Assembly: GCF_033441515.1 (NCBI RefSeq)
Contig: NZ_JAWQJT010000001.1
Location: forward strand, 744,001-808,000
Direction of reading: 5' to 3'
Length of the DNA stretch: 64,000 nt
Source of the DNA: Amycolatopsis solani
GTDB lineage: Bacteria > Actinomycetota > Actinomycetes > Mycobacteriales > Pseudonocardiaceae
Positions 47,704 through 56,389 of the stretch are shown here, in pieces. Under the pieces are notes generated by a model. The model saw only the letters and a list, made by a program, of their open reading frames with translations, ran no database searches and was not told the DNA's origin. The first letter of the stretch is position 1; every line of letters begins with the position of its first letter. The position numbers and the translations under genes were made by a program.

Positions 47704-50028
47704 ATGGAGGCTGACTCGCTCACCGAGCTGGTCGAGCTGAGTCCGGACGCGATCTGCGTCCACGAGCACGGTGTCCTCACCTACGCCAACCGGGCCGCCC
47801 TCGAGACGTTCGCCGCGCGCGGCACCGCCGAGGTCGTCGGGCGGCGGTTCGCCGATTTCGTCGCCGAGGATTCGCAGGCCGAGCTGGCCGGGAAGCTCGA
47901 AGGACTAACCGAGCCCGGGCAGGCGAGCGAGCCCGTCGAAGCGCTGATGTCCCGGCTGGACGGGAGCAAGTTCGCCGTCGAGACGGTCGTGGTGCGCCTG
48001 CGGGGCACCGCCGCGTACCAGGTCGTCATGCGGGACATCACGGCGAAGAAGGCGGCCGCGGACGCACTCCGCTACCAGGCCGCGCTGGTGTCGCACGTCA
48101 GCGACGCCCTGATCGCGACCACCGGCGAAGGCGTCGTGACCAGCTGGAACCCGGCCGCCGAAGCGGTGTACGGCTGGACCGCGGCCGAGGCCGTCGGGCG
48201 GCGCGCGAGCGAGCTGGTCGGCGCGTCGCTGGACCTGGCGGCCATCCGGCGCGGCGGCGGCGTCGCCGAGGCGGTGCACCGGCGGCGGGACGGCGCTCCC
48301 CTCACGGTCCGCGTTTCGGCAGCTGAGATGAAAGACGGCTACGTGCTCGTCTGCTCCGACGAGACCGCGCGGCGGCGGGCCGAGCAGAACTACCGCACGG
48401 TCGTCGCGTCGCTCGACGAAGGCGTGCTGGTGATGGGCTCGACCGGGCTGATCGAGGCGGCGAACCCGGCCGCGTGCCGGATCCTCGGCGTGCCCGAGCC
48501 CGACCTGATCGGCGTCCCGTGCCACACGCTGGTGCTGTTCACCGAGTCCGGGCACTGGATCCCGCCGGACGAGATGCCGTCGGTGCAGTCGCGGCGGACC
48601 GGCGTCACGCACAACGGCCTGGTCGTGCGCCTGCGCCGGCCGGACGGGCGGGACGTCTGGGTGTCGCTGACGTCGCGGCTGCTCGACCCGGACGACCCGA
48701 CGGCGCGGGCCGTCGTCACGACGTTCACCGACATCACCGAGACCCGCGCGATCAGCGCGCGGCTGGCCCACGACGCGACCCACGACCCGCTCACCCGGCT
48801 GGCGAACCGGACCCTGGTCCTCGACCGGCTCGACGTCCGCGGCCGCGGCGCGCTCACGGTGCTGTTCCTCGACCTGGACAAGTTCAAGGTCATCAACGAC
48901 TCGCTCGGGCACCCGGTCGGCGACCAGGTGCTGCGGATCGTCGGCGAGCGCCTGCGCCGCAGCTCCGGGCGCGAGGACCTGGTCGGCAGGCTCGGCGGCG
49001 ACGAGTTCGTCGTGGTCACCGGCGAAGTCACCGAGCCCGCCGAAGTCCGCGCGCTGGCCGAGCACCTGCGGGCCGCGCTGGCCGAGCCGATCGGCGTGCT
49101 CGGCAGGCAGCTGCACCTCGACGCCAGCATCGGCGTCGTCCTCGTCGGCGGCGCCGACGACCGCAGCGCGGAGGACCTGCTGCGCGACGCGGACATCGCG
49201 ATGTACCAGGCGAAGACGCTCGGCCGGGGCCGGCACCACTTCTTCGACGTCGGCCTGCGCGAGCGCATGCAGCGGCGGCTGCGGATGGAGCAGGACCTGC
49301 GCGACGCGGTCCACGACGGCCAGCTCTGGCCCGCCTACCAGCCGGTGGTCGACCTGAAGACCGGCGAGATGGTCGCGGTCGAGGCCCTGCTGCGCTGGAC
49401 GCACCCCCGGCAGGGCGCGATCTCGCCGGTGGAGTTCATCCCGCTCGCCGAGGAGAGCGACCTGATCAACGTGATCGGCAAGGCGATGCTGCGCGCGACG
49501 ACCCGCGAGCTCGCCGCGCGGCGCACCTGCGATGGTCTGGACCTGACGCTGAAGGTGAACCTGTCGGCCCGCCAGCTCGACGACCCGCACCTGGTGCCGG
49601 CGGTCCAGGACGCGCTGGCGAGCACCGGCCTGCCGGCCGGCGCGCTGTGCCTGGAGGTCACCGAAAGCGCGTTGATGCGCGACCAGGAAGCGGCCGCGGA
49701 AGTGCTGGCCTCCCTCCGATCGCTGGGCGTGCTCCTGGCGATCGACGACTTCGGCACCGGCTATTCGTCACTGGCCCAGCTGCGGCGGCTGACCCTGGAC
49801 ACCCTCAAGATCGACCGCTCGTTCATCACCGGCATCGCCGAATCCCGCGACGCGGCGGCGATCGTCACGAGCATCATCGCGATGGCCCACGCCGTCGACC
49901 TGACGGTGATCGCCGAAGGCGTGGAGTCCGCGGAGCAGGTGGACCTGCTCCGCTCCCTGGGCTGCGACCAGGCCCAGGGCTACCACCTCGGCCGCCCGGT
50001 CGCGGCGGCCGAACTGTTCGGTCAGTAG
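47704..50028 (+). CDS. PAS-GGDEF-EAL bifunctional c-di-GMP enzyme
   Basis: A 774-residue soluble protein. Residues about 1-350 hold three PAS-type sensor domains (for example VVTSWNPAAEAVYGWTAAEAVG; LIEAANPAACRILGVPEPDLIG). A GGDEF domain (about 365-520) has an intact RLGGDEFVVV (GGDEF at 431-435), so cyclase activity is possible. An EAL domain (about 530-770) has EALLRW (560-565), DDFGTGYSSLAQL and NLSARQLDD, so phosphodiesterase activity is possible. It makes and/or breaks c-di-GMP in response to a PAS signal. No membrane segment is seen. It overlaps the NAT gene tail-to-tail by 7 bases. Confidence 0.92.
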   Translation: MEADSLTELVELSPDAICVHEHGVLTYANRAALETFAARGTAEVVGRRFADFVAEDSQAELAGKLEGLTEPGQASEPVEALMSRLDGSKFAVETVVVRLRGTAAYQVVMRDITAKKAAADALRYQAALVSHVSDALIATTGEGVVTSWNPAAEAVYGWTAAEAVGRRASELVGASLDLAAIRRGGGVAEAVHRRRDGAPLTVRVSAAEMKDGYVLVCSDETARRRAEQNYRTVVASLDEGVLVMGSTGLIEAANPAACRILGVPEPDLIGVPCHTLVLFTESGHWIPPDEMPSVQSRRTGVTHNGLVVRLRRPDGRDVWVSLTSRLLDPDDPTARAVVTTFTDITETRAISARLAHDATHDPLTRLANRTLVLDRLDVRGRGALTVLFLDLDKFKVINDSLGHPVGDQVLRIVGERLRRSSGREDLVGRLGGDEFVVVTGEVTEPAEVRALAEHLRAALAEPIGVLGRQLHLDASIGVVLVGGADDRSAEDLLRDADIAMYQAKTLGRGRHHFFDVGLRERMQRRLRMEQDLRDAVHDGQLWPAYQPVVDLKTGEMVAVEALLRWTHPRQGAISPVEFIPLAEESDLINVIGKAMLRATTRELAARRTCDGLDLTLKVNLSARQLDDPHLVPAVQDALASTGLPAGALCLEVTESALMRDQEAAAEVLASLRSLGVLLAIDDFGTGYSSLAQLRRLTLDTLKIDRSFITGIAESRDAAAIVTSIIAMAHAVDLTVIAEGVESAEQVDLLRSLGCDQAQGYHLGRPVAAAELFGQ

Positions 50029-50807
50029 GTCTCCAGCAGCCGCTCGAGTTCGGCCGCGGTGAGCTCGATGCCGAGGTCCTTGAGGGTGGCGTCGAGCTCG
50101 CCGGGTGCGACGGTGGTGGTTTCGCGGTGGCCACCGGGTTTTTCGACGGTGAGTTCGCGGCCGAGGAGCCGCCGGCTGACGCCCGGTTCGAGCGTCATGA
50201 TCACGAGCCGTCCGGTGAACGGTGACTTCGGGTGCGTCGACGTGTAGTGGTGGAAGACCTCGTAGTCGATGGGGTGCATCCCGTTGAGCCGGAACTCGAG
50301 GATGTCCTCGCCGTCCTTTTGCAGCGTCCACCAGCCGGCTTCGTGCTTGAGCCGCTGCGGCCAGCCGGCTTGGTCGACTTCGGCGCCGTCCACGAGCGGC
50401 ATCGGGTCGAGGATCCCGGCCCCGTACCCGACGTCGGCGAGGAAGCTCCGGCCGTCGACGTCCACGACGAGCGTCATGTGCGTGTACGGCCCGGGCCGCC
50501 GCGGCTGGACGCGTGCGGAAAGCCGGTGCACGGTGTAGCCGAGCCGCTCGAGGACGGCGGCGAAGAGGCCGCTCTGTTCGTAGCAGTAGCCGCCCCGCCG
50601 CCGCCCGACGAGCTTGGCGCTCACGACGTCGAGTGAAATCCCTTGGTGCTGCCCGAGAACGACGTCGACGTTCTCGAACGGGATCGCGCCGACGTGCCCC
50701 CGCATGAGTTCCCGCAACGCCGCTTCGGACGGCGGGCGGCGCTGCTGCCCGGTGCGCGCCAGGTAGGCGTCGAGATCGACGGCGTCGATGCCCCATTCAT
50801 CGGTCAT
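50022..50807 (-). CDS. nat: Arylamine N-acetyltransferase
   Basis: A 261-residue enzyme that moves acetyl or another acyl group from CoA to aryl amines, hydrazines or a biosynthetic aminophenol. Triad: Cys75 in RRGGYCYEQ, His in TYTHMTLVV-like segment YTHMTLVVDV (about residue 113), Asp in FLADVGYGAGI (about residue 128). ATG at 50807 is chosen. It is followed by nothing on its strand and overlaps the c-di-GMP gene stop. Confidence 0.9.
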   Translation of the reverse strand: MTDEWGIDAVDLDAYLARTGQQRRPPSEAALRELMRGHVGAIPFENVDVVLGQHQGISLDVVSAKLVGRRRGGYCYEQSGLFAAVLERLGYTVHRLSARVQPRRPGPYTHMTLVVDVDGRSFLADVGYGAGILDPMPLVDGAEVDQAGWPQRLKHEAGWWTLQKDGEDILEFRLNGMHPIDYEVFHHYTSTHPKSPFTGRLVIMTLEPGVSRRLLGRELTVEKPGGHRETTTVAPGELDATLKDLGIELTAAELERLLETY

Positions 50808-50840
50808 GGGTCCAGCGTGCACCCTCGACCTCGATCGAGG

Positions 50841-51191
50841 TCAACCCTCGTGCACGACCTTCCGGACCTCGACGGCGGTGTACTGCGCGTCCGGGATCTT
50901 GGCGGCCAGCTCGACCGCGCGCGCCTCGCTGTCGACGTCGACGACGTAGTAGCCGCAGAGGAACGCTTCGGACGCGACGAACCCGCCGTCCGCGGTGTGC
51001 GCCTTGCCGTCCCGGACGGTGACCGTCTTGGTGTCGGCCGCTTCGGCGAGGGCTTTGGTCTCGACCATCTCGCCGGACTCGGTGACGAGCTTGATGAAGT
51101 CGCCGTGTCCTTCGTAGACGCCGTTCTTCTGCTCGTCGGTGAGGGTGGCCCAGAGGGTGGGGTTCATGTGGAGGGTCAGGAGGTAGCGCAT
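50841..51191 (-). CDS. YCII-related (DGPFAETKE-like) protein
   Basis: A 116-residue ferredoxin-like protein of the YCII family (MRYLLTLHMNPTLWATLTDE ... SEAFLCGYYVVDVDSEARAVELAAKIPD). GGGGAGCTGAC precedes the ATG. Members are often near ECF sigma factors or stand alone; function unproven. Confidence 0.8.
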   Translation of the reverse strand: MRYLLTLHMNPTLWATLTDEQKNGVYEGHGDFIKLVTESGEMVETKALAEAADTKTVTVRDGKAHTADGGFVASEAFLCGYYVVDVDSEARAVELAAKIPDAQYTAVEVRKVVHEG

Positions 51192-51301
51192 GTCAGCTCC
51201 CCGGTTCGGGTGGCGGCCCCCGGTGGGCTGCCTTCGCCGGTGGGTCGTGGCCGGCTCCCGAGTCCGGACATGGCTCTTCGCGGTTCACTCGTTCGGCCTA
51301 A

Positions 51302-52690
51302 TCAGGCGAGACCGAGGGCGGCCAGCACCTTCCGCACCGCCTCGACGACCGGCGCGCCGACCTCGCCCGCGAAGGTGGCCACACCCAGGATCTTCTTCGC
51401 CGCCTTCTTGAGGAGGCCCGGCTCGCTCTTGCCGTCGGCGATCACCGCGTGCGCTTCGTCGACCTCCGCCGCCTCTTCCGCGTCGAGCCGGGGTTTCATC
51501 AGCTCGATCGCCTCGGCGAGCTCGCGGAGCGCGTCGTCCTTCCCGCCGACCGTCCAGGTGTTGCCTTCGACCTTGTTGTCCCGGCCGATCACGCTGTTCG
51601 ACACCGGCGCGCTGATCTCGTACTTGTCGTTGCTGCTCATGTCGATGACCCTCTTGTCGACGTAGGTGATCCTGATGTGCCTGCCGGTCGCGCTTTCCGG
51701 GAGCCGCGCGGTTCGCTCGATCAGCAGGTCAAGGCTTTTGAGGATGCCTTTGCTCTGCCCCAGCAGTTCCGACCGCAGGCCGCGCAGGACGGCCGGGGAG
51801 GCCAGTTCTTCGCAGTTTTCGGCGAAGGCCAATGCGGAAGACTGGTCGAACCCGCCCCGCTGCCTCGGTACCAGGATTTTCAGTTGGGCGGCGAGGAAGC
51901 TCTTCAGCTTTTCTTCCGAGAACGTTTCCGGTGCGCTGTTCCAGGCCCGGATGACCCCGCGCAGCGATTCCCGTTCGGCGTGCAACCGCCAGAGGTTGCC
52001 GCGGATCTGCCGGGCGCGCGCCCGGTCCGCGACGGCGCCGGTGACCACCGACCAGACGGGGATGATCTTCGCGCCGGACTCCACCTGGTACCCGTTGACG
52101 GAAGTGCTGTCGAAGCGCCGGCTCCGCACGTCCGGGTGCACGCTCGCGGAAGGTTCCGCCAGCACCGCGGGGAGCCCGCCGACCACCAGGTCGCCCGGCG
52201 CGCTGAAGGATTTGGTCGTGGAGACCTCGATGAACCGCCGGGCCAGGGGTTTCCCGCTGTCGCCCAGCGCGCGTCCGGCGCCGGCGGGAGCACAGCGCAC
52301 CTTCACGGACAGGCAGTCCAGCGCGATGTCCCGCAGGGCTTCCGCGGTCAGCCGGGCGCGGCGGCGCTCGTCGACGTCGAACCCGAAGTCGAGCCGGGCG
52401 GAGACACCGGAGGAGTAGAGCCGGCGGAACACCGGGGTGATCCGCGTGCCGTCCCGCAGCGACGGCGGCTCCGCGGCGACGAACCGGGCGAAGTTCCTCG
52501 CGTCGCAGAAGGCCCTTTCCCCGGACCAGTCGGAAATGCCCCCGCGCCGCCGATCCCGGATCGGGCCGGCGTCGCGCACGAACTCGTCGTCGCTGACCGG
52601 ATCCGGCCAATGCGGAGAAGTGAGCCGCCCAGTGGGAAACGAAGCCAGCAACCGGAGATCGACCAGCGGCAGTTGCACGACGACGAGCAT
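51302..52690 (-). CDS. Orphan 462-residue protein, possible conflict-system component
   Basis: No family is recognised with confidence. The N end has a distinct pattern (DAGPIRDRRRGGISDW ... ERAFCDARNFARF, then FRRLYSSGVSARLDFGF). A long middle part follows. Near residues 350-375 lies ISAPVSNSVIGRDNKVEGN, a Gly/Asn/Asp-rich beta motif of the kind found in actinobacterial proteins that carry effector-associated domains. The C end is helical (EEAAEVDEAHAVIADGK, KKILGVATFAGEVGAPVVEAVRKVL). The gene stands alone, 110 bases from the YCII gene and 300 bases from the tRNA cluster. tRNA-adjacent position and low family recognition may mean horizontal gain. Confidence 0.55.
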   Translation of the reverse strand: MLVVVQLPLVDLRLLASFPTGRLTSPHWPDPVSDDEFVRDAGPIRDRRRGGISDWSGERAFCDARNFARFVAAEPPSLRDGTRITPVFRRLYSSGVSARLDFGFDVDERRRARLTAEALRDIALDCLSVKVRCAPAGAGRALGDSGKPLARRFIEVSTTKSFSAPGDLVVGGLPAVLAEPSASVHPDVRSRRFDSTSVNGYQVESGAKIIPVWSVVTGAVADRARARQIRGNLWRLHAERESLRGVIRAWNSAPETFSEEKLKSFLAAQLKILVPRQRGGFDQSSALAFAENCEELASPAVLRGLRSELLGQSKGILKSLDLLIERTARLPESATGRHIRITYVDKRVIDMSSNDKYEISAPVSNSVIGRDNKVEGNTWTVGGKDDALRELAEAIELMKPRLDAEEAAEVDEAHAVIADGKSEPGLLKKAAKKILGVATFAGEVGAPVVEAVRKVLAALGLA

Positions 52691-52995
52691 GAAATCGTTT
52701 CCCCCCGACGGCCCGAGCTTAGGGCAGAACGATCCCCTCGTCGAACGTAATGGGGATCGCCGCCCAGGAAGAGACCGGAGGGCCGGACCCGGAGCACCGC
52801 CGGGTCCCTCGCCCCGTCACGTCCGTCACCAGCACCAACCGGCGACGGCACCACGGCCGTCTCCTGCACTTGCCTCCACATGAGGACATCCCCCACGCAC
52901 GAGGTTGTTCCCCGGCCGGCTCGCGGCCGCCGGGGACGTCGCTGCACGCAGCGAGCTTCCAGCCTAGCGCCCGGCTGTTCGTCAAACACAAGAAA
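52691..52995. other. 305-base gap upstream of the orphan gene
   Basis: No convincing gene on either strand. It must hold the promoter of the orphan protein gene on the minus strand. A short inverted repeat GTGCTGG/CCGGC-type pair is seen, but none perfect over 10 bases, except the tRNA terminator that follows. Confidence 0.3.
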
Positions 52996-53021
52996 GCCGC
53001 CTTGACCGGAGTCAAGACGGC
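52996..53021 (-). terminator. Terminator of the tRNA cluster
   Basis: GCCGCCTTGAC and GTCAAGACGGC (one mismatch in 11) flank CGGA; on the minus strand TTTCTT follows the stem. It lies 12 bases after the 3' end of tRNA-Phe. Confidence 0.7.
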
Positions 53022-53033
53022 TTCTTCGAACGG

Positions 53034-53107
53034 TGGCCAGGGCCGGGGTCGAACCGGCGACCTTCCGCTTTTCAGGCGGACGCTCGTACCAACTGAGCTA
53101 CCTGGCC
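53034..53107 (-). tRNA. tRNA-Phe (GAA)
   Basis: A 74-base cloverleaf: acceptor GGCCAGG/CCTGGCC, D-arm GCTC...GAGC, anticodon stem TCCGC/GCGGA with loop CTGAAAA, so anticodon GAA, and T-arm with GGTTCGA. The CCA end is not encoded. Last of three co-directional tRNAs. Confidence 0.93.
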
Positions 53108-53138
53108 GGGAACGCCGGCAAGGAGCCGAACGATCTTG

Positions 53139-53212
53139 CGACCCTGACGGGACTCGAACCCGCGACCTTCGCCGTGACAGGGCGACGCGCTAACCAACTG
53201 CGCCACAGGGCC
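53139..53212 (-). tRNA. tRNA-Asp (GTC)
   Basis: A 74-base cloverleaf: acceptor GGCCCTG/CAGGGTC (one G-U), anticodon stem TCGCC/GGCGA with loop CTGTCAC, so anticodon GTC; T-arm GGTTCGA. The CCA end is not encoded. Middle tRNA of the cluster. Confidence 0.93.
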
Positions 53213-53233
53213 TTGCATTACTACTATACTGCG

Positions 53234-53306
53234 TACTCCCAACGGGATTCGAACCCGCGTTGCCGCCTTGAAAGGGCGGAGTCCTAGGCCACTGAACGAT
53301 GGGAGC
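53234..53306 (-). tRNA. tRNA-Glu (TTC)
   Basis: A 73-base cloverleaf: acceptor GCTCCCA/TGGGAGT (G-U at the end), anticodon stem CCGCC/GGCGG with loop CTTTCAA, so anticodon TTC; T-arm GGTTCGA. The CCA end is not encoded. First tRNA of the Glu-Asp-Phe cluster, the same order as in mycobacteria. Confidence 0.93.
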
Positions 53307-53405
53307 CCGGTCGGTTTCGGGTGACCGACCGACCGCGCTCTCAGGTCCCCCTGGGAGCGATTACAAGCATAGGGCACGCCACCACCGCTTTGCACAGGGG
53401 GTTCC

Positions 53406-54179
53406 TTAAGCCCTCGCCGAGGCTGGGACCTGCGCAAACGCCGCGAGTTCCGTCAATCGCCGCTCGAACTCGGCCAGCTCCCCTTCGGACAGCGCGGACC
53501 CGAGCAGTTCGTCGATCCGCTCGTCGGTGAGCGCCTCGGCGGCGCGCCACCGGTCACGGAGGTCCGGCTTGCGCGCAGCCGCGGCGACGAGGGCGTCGGC
53601 GGCGTCCTCCGGCCACGCGGTGCGCAGCAGCCGCGCGCGCCCGCCCTCGGGGTCGGCGACGACCGCCTCGGGCACCGTCACGCCCAGCGCCCGCAGCGCC
53701 GCGAAGTGCAGCCCGCCGCGCAGCTCGCGGAAGACCATCAGCGCGAAGCCGAGGCGCTCGACGTCCCCCTCGGGCCGGTCGGCGTTCTTCCAGCCGGCGA
53801 AGAGCGCCAGCCCGCTGGCGTCCGCGGCGTCGACGACGCGGAACAACAACTCGGCCAGGCGGCCGGGTTCCGGTACGGCCGAAAGGTTGACGCGCGACCA
53901 CCGAGCCGATGACTCCGCGTAGGCGCGGACGGCGGCAGGCGCGTCGACGGTCGCCGTCGCCGCCGGCAGGACGAAGTCGAACAGCCAGTGCGGGAAGATC
54001 CCGAACAGCTCCGCGGCCACCTTCGGCGGCACGTCCCCGAGCACCGCCGACCGCCCCCGCAGGTACAGCGACCGCGGCGGCAGCCCGGCCTCCGCCTCGA
54101 CCGCCGCCAGCTCCGGCGAGGTCATGAACGCGCCCCCGAGCACCTGCACCACCGGCCTGATCCGGTTCGCCGTCGTCAT
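53406..54179 (-). CDS. SCO6745-like protein
   Basis: A 257-residue, helical protein. It resembles the SCO6745 family of actinobacteria: N end GLPPRSLYLRGRSAVLGDVPPKVAAELFGIFPHWL (split here into GLPPRSLYLRGRSAVLGDV and the next half), middle ALRALGVTVPEAVV. AAAGGGGACGGAC precedes the ATG. No known function. A tRNA cluster lies downstream on the same strand. Confidence 0.65.
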   Translation of the reverse strand: MTTANRIRPVVQVLGGAFMTSPELAAVEAEAGLPPRSLYLRGRSAVLGDVPPKVAAELFGIFPHWLFDFVLPAATATVDAPAAVRAYAESSARWSRVNLSAVPEPGRLAELLFRVVDAADASGLALFAGWKNADRPEGDVERLGFALMVFRELRGGLHFAALRALGVTVPEAVVADPEGGRARLLRTAWPEDAADALVAAAARKPDLRDRWRAAEALTDERIDELLGSALSEGELAEFERRLTELAAFAQVPASARA

Positions 54180-54328
54180 GTCCGTCCCCTTTCGACCCAG
54201 CTAACGTAACACTGTTACGAAACCTGCGTCAAAGAACGGGGAAAGACCTGCCAATTAATCCCCAGAAAGACGTTCAACCTGCGAGAACATCACGGGAAGG
54301 GCCCGGCGCCGACACCGGACCCACCGGC

Positions 54329-54583
54329 TCACCGCTGAACCGGCGCCTGCCCGTCGTCATCGAGGTTCAGCCCCAGCATCTCCAGCAACTGAACACAGTC
54401 GTCCACGTCCAACGCCCCGGCCGCGACCGCCAGCCGCGCCCGCCGAACCTGATCGTCGGACACTCGCTGCGCGTCACCGGACCCACTGCGCTGCGCCGGC
54501 AACGCCCCGGCGAACGGAGCACTCCCCCCATCGGCACCTTCGTACCGAAGGAGGAACTGCCGCACTTCAACAGACCCGCTCAT
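54329..54583 (-). CDS. Small hypothetical protein
   Basis: An 84-residue protein, acidic towards the end (LDVDDCVQLLEMLGLNLDDDG). ATG at 54583 is chosen since GGAGGAGCT stands directly before it. No membrane helix or known domain. Its downstream region contains no clear terminator. Confidence 0.6.
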   Translation of the reverse strand: MSGSVEVRQFLLRYEGADGGSAPFAGALPAQRSGSGDAQRVSDDQVRRARLAVAAGALDVDDCVQLLEMLGLNLDDDGQAPVQR

Positions 54584-55212
54584 AGCTCCTCCACACGGCT
54601 CACAACAGCTTGGCCGCGAGGCTAACCAGCGCCGGCCGCCACACACAGCCCCCCGGAGAGTGAACCTGAGGCCACGCTCCGCTCAACGCAGCGCAATCGG
54701 CAAGGCCGGAGAACAGCACCACCCGAACGAACGTCACCCACCGCGAAGTGACACCTCACGCGGAAATTTCCCGCTCTCCACTCGCCCCGGCCAGCAAGTC
54801 GTGCAACAATCGAGGTGCTGACACACCCCCGGTCAGCGCCTGTGGAGATCCCCTCCGACCCCCGCGTTCCTCCCCCTGGCGCGGGGGTCCTCCATTTCCG
54901 GGCCCTGCTCAGGCTCCGCCTTCCGCGGGCCCGTTCATTCCGTTGTATTGCCCGGGGGCCGAGCCCCCGGAGCCCCCACGGTGCCCTCGGCTCGGCTTGG
55001 CGGCGTGGTCCGCCTCGGGCGCTGGGCGCCCTCGCCCCCTTCAGATCGCCGTGGTTTTTCTTGATCGATTCGTTGCGTTATTGGGGTATTGCGCTCTGTC
55101 TCGAATCGACTCTCTTTGACTGGGCTGAATGGGGGGCGGTTGGTCTGATTGGGGAAATTCGGGGGCGTGTCGTGGCTCACAGTGGTTTGTGTGGCGAGAC
55201 CTAACCGTTATC
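54584..55212. other. 629-base gap with a terminator-like hairpin and an AT-richer patch
   Basis: No convincing gene. At 54810-54830 GCTGAC/GTCAGC form a small hairpin; at 54857-54889 lies a strong one (next entry). From 55050 to 55210 the sequence is clearly more AT-rich (TTTTTCTTGATCGATTCG at 55056) and G-biased than the surroundings. This could be a promoter area, an unannotated RNA or the remains of an inserted element. Confidence 0.35.
54857..54889 (+). terminator. Terminator-like hairpin without an assigned gene
   Basis: GACCCCCGCG and CGCGGGGGTC (10-base arms) flank a 13-base C-rich loop, and on the plus strand CCTCCATTTCC follows. The upstream 60 bases include GCTGAC/GTCAGC. This could end a small RNA beginning near 54790. 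Confidence 0.45.
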
Positions 55213-55656
55213 GTGGCTGACGTGCCTCTTCCCTCCCTTGGCCGCTTGAGCAGCCGGACGAACCTCAAAGCCGCGTCCTCCGGACGCCACCGTGGTGCCG
55301 CCAAGCCGGCGGACGACGGTGTCGTCGAGGACAAGGAACTCACCTCCTACCTCGCCGCGCTGGCGCCCGATGCCGACAACGAGAGCACCGGGACCGGCAA
55401 GCGCTTCGGCGAGGCGCAGGTCATCCAGCTCCGGATGAGCCTCATCGCCAACCAGCAGCTGAAGGACATCGCCGCCGAGCGGGACATCTCGCCCCAGGCG
55501 CTCGCTCAGGAGTGGATCCTCGAGCGGCTCAACTGGGAAGGCCAGGCGTCCTCGCTGCAGGACCAGCGCCAGCAGACCGGTGACCTCACCGACCTCACCG
55601 ACGAGTTCCACTTCCCCGCCGACGCCTTCGAAGCGCCAGCCCTCGGGCGCCGCTGA
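55213..55656 (+). CDS. Hypothetical protein with a helical DNA-binding-like core
   Basis: A 147-residue protein. GTG at 55213 is chosen. The middle (QVIQLRMSLIANQQLKDIAA, ERDISPQALAQEWILERLN) is a helical stretch like those of ribbon- or turn-type DNA-binding proteins; the rest is polar and probably flexible. It is monocistronic, ended by a terminator at 55677. Confidence 0.62.
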   Translation: MADVPLPSLGRLSSRTNLKAASSGRHRGAAKPADDGVVEDKELTSYLAALAPDADNESTGTGKRFGEAQVIQLRMSLIANQQLKDIAAERDISPQALAQEWILERLNWEGQASSLQDQRQQTGDLTDLTDEFHFPADAFEAPALGRR

Positions 55657-55676
55657 ACCACGCGGCACCCATGAGA

Positions 55677-55710
55677 AAGGGCCCCCGGCGACGAATCGCC
55701 AGGGGCCCTT
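55677..55710 (+). terminator. Terminator between the hypothetical gene and cspA
   Basis: AAGGGCCCCCGGCGA and TCGCCAGGGGCCCTT pair with one mismatch around CGAA. Convergent ends on both sides. Confidence 0.65.
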
Positions 55711-55743
55711 CACTCAGGCCTTGGAACGCAGAGGGCCTGTTTG

Positions 55744-55947
55744 TCAGATCGCGCGGACCTTCTGGGCCTGCGGGCCCTTCTGACCCTGGCCGACCTCGAA
55801 CTCCACTCGCTGGTTCTCTTCGAGGGTGCGGAAGCCACGCCCCTCGATCTCCGAGTAGTGAACGAACACGTCGCCTTCGCCGCCGTCCTGCGCGATGAAG
55901 CCGAAGCCCTTCTCCGCGTTGAACCACTTCACAGTGCCTTGCGCCAC
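55744..55947 (-). CDS. cspA: Cold-shock domain protein
   Basis: A 67-residue CSD protein. RNP1 and RNP2 are intact (KGFGFIAQD and VFVHYSEI), and the N end is [15 protein letters not shown]. It binds single-stranded RNA/DNA and acts as an RNA chaperone. GTG at 55947 has GAGGAG eight bases before. A possible promoter at 56115-56142 would give a 160-base leader, as in many cold-shock genes. Confidence 0.93.
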   Translation of the reverse strand: MAQGTVKWFNAEKGFGFIAQDGGEGDVFVHYSEIEGRGFRTLEENQRVEFEVGQGQKGPQAQKVRAI

Positions 55948-56114
55948 CGCTGTACTCCTCGTTACACAGATCCGCTTCGAATGCCACCGAAGCGGCACCC
56001 CGACCGTCCCGGGCGGTTCCAACGAGACGAGTCAAGAGCGGTTCGGCTCCATGGCTCGCGTCAGAAGTTCCGCGAGTGTGAAGCCACGAACACGCAAAAC
56101 GACGGCCTGAGAGC

Positions 56115-56142
56115 AGACTACCGGGATCTGGCCAAAGTTGAA
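56115..56142 (-). promoter_or_regulatory. Possible cspA promoter
   Basis: On the minus strand TTCAAC, a 16-base spacer and TAGTCT. Transcription would start near 56108, leaving a leader of about 160 bases. Confidence 0.35.
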
Positions 56143-56317
56143 CCCCGTGATCGAGGCGAAAACCGGCTCTGCGCACCAAGGTCACCGGAACGTCGTAGGG
56201 CTCGCGCCCGGTTCTGTCGGACCCACCGGCTAGTCTGGCGCAGCGCGGCGACACCGTGATCACCGGATACGGCTCGGAGTCGCCCGTGCCCCCTCCGTGA
56301 AAGCCCGCGCCGACCAT

Positions 56318-56333
56318 TGTGACCCTCGTCACG
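56318..56333. promoter_or_regulatory. CRP/GlxR-like site before the L,D-transpeptidase gene
   Basis: TGTGA-CCCTCG-TCACG is one mismatch from the CRP consensus TGTGA-N6-TCACA, 57 bases upstream of the gene start. GTGACGTGA-like overlaps follow. Confidence 0.4.
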
Positions 56334-56389
56334 TGACTCTTGCTCAACGTCGGTGGTCCGCGAGGCGTCTCGAAGGGGGGAGGCACCAA

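Noticed and set aside
50022..50028. Overlap of two stop codons as an error
   Set aside because: Seven-base tail-to-tail overlap is normal in compact genomes; both proteins are complete.
54700..54900. SRP RNA, tmRNA or RNase P RNA
   Set aside because: The conserved GGTCAGGTCCGGAAGGAAG apical loop of SRP RNA and the other family cores are absent.
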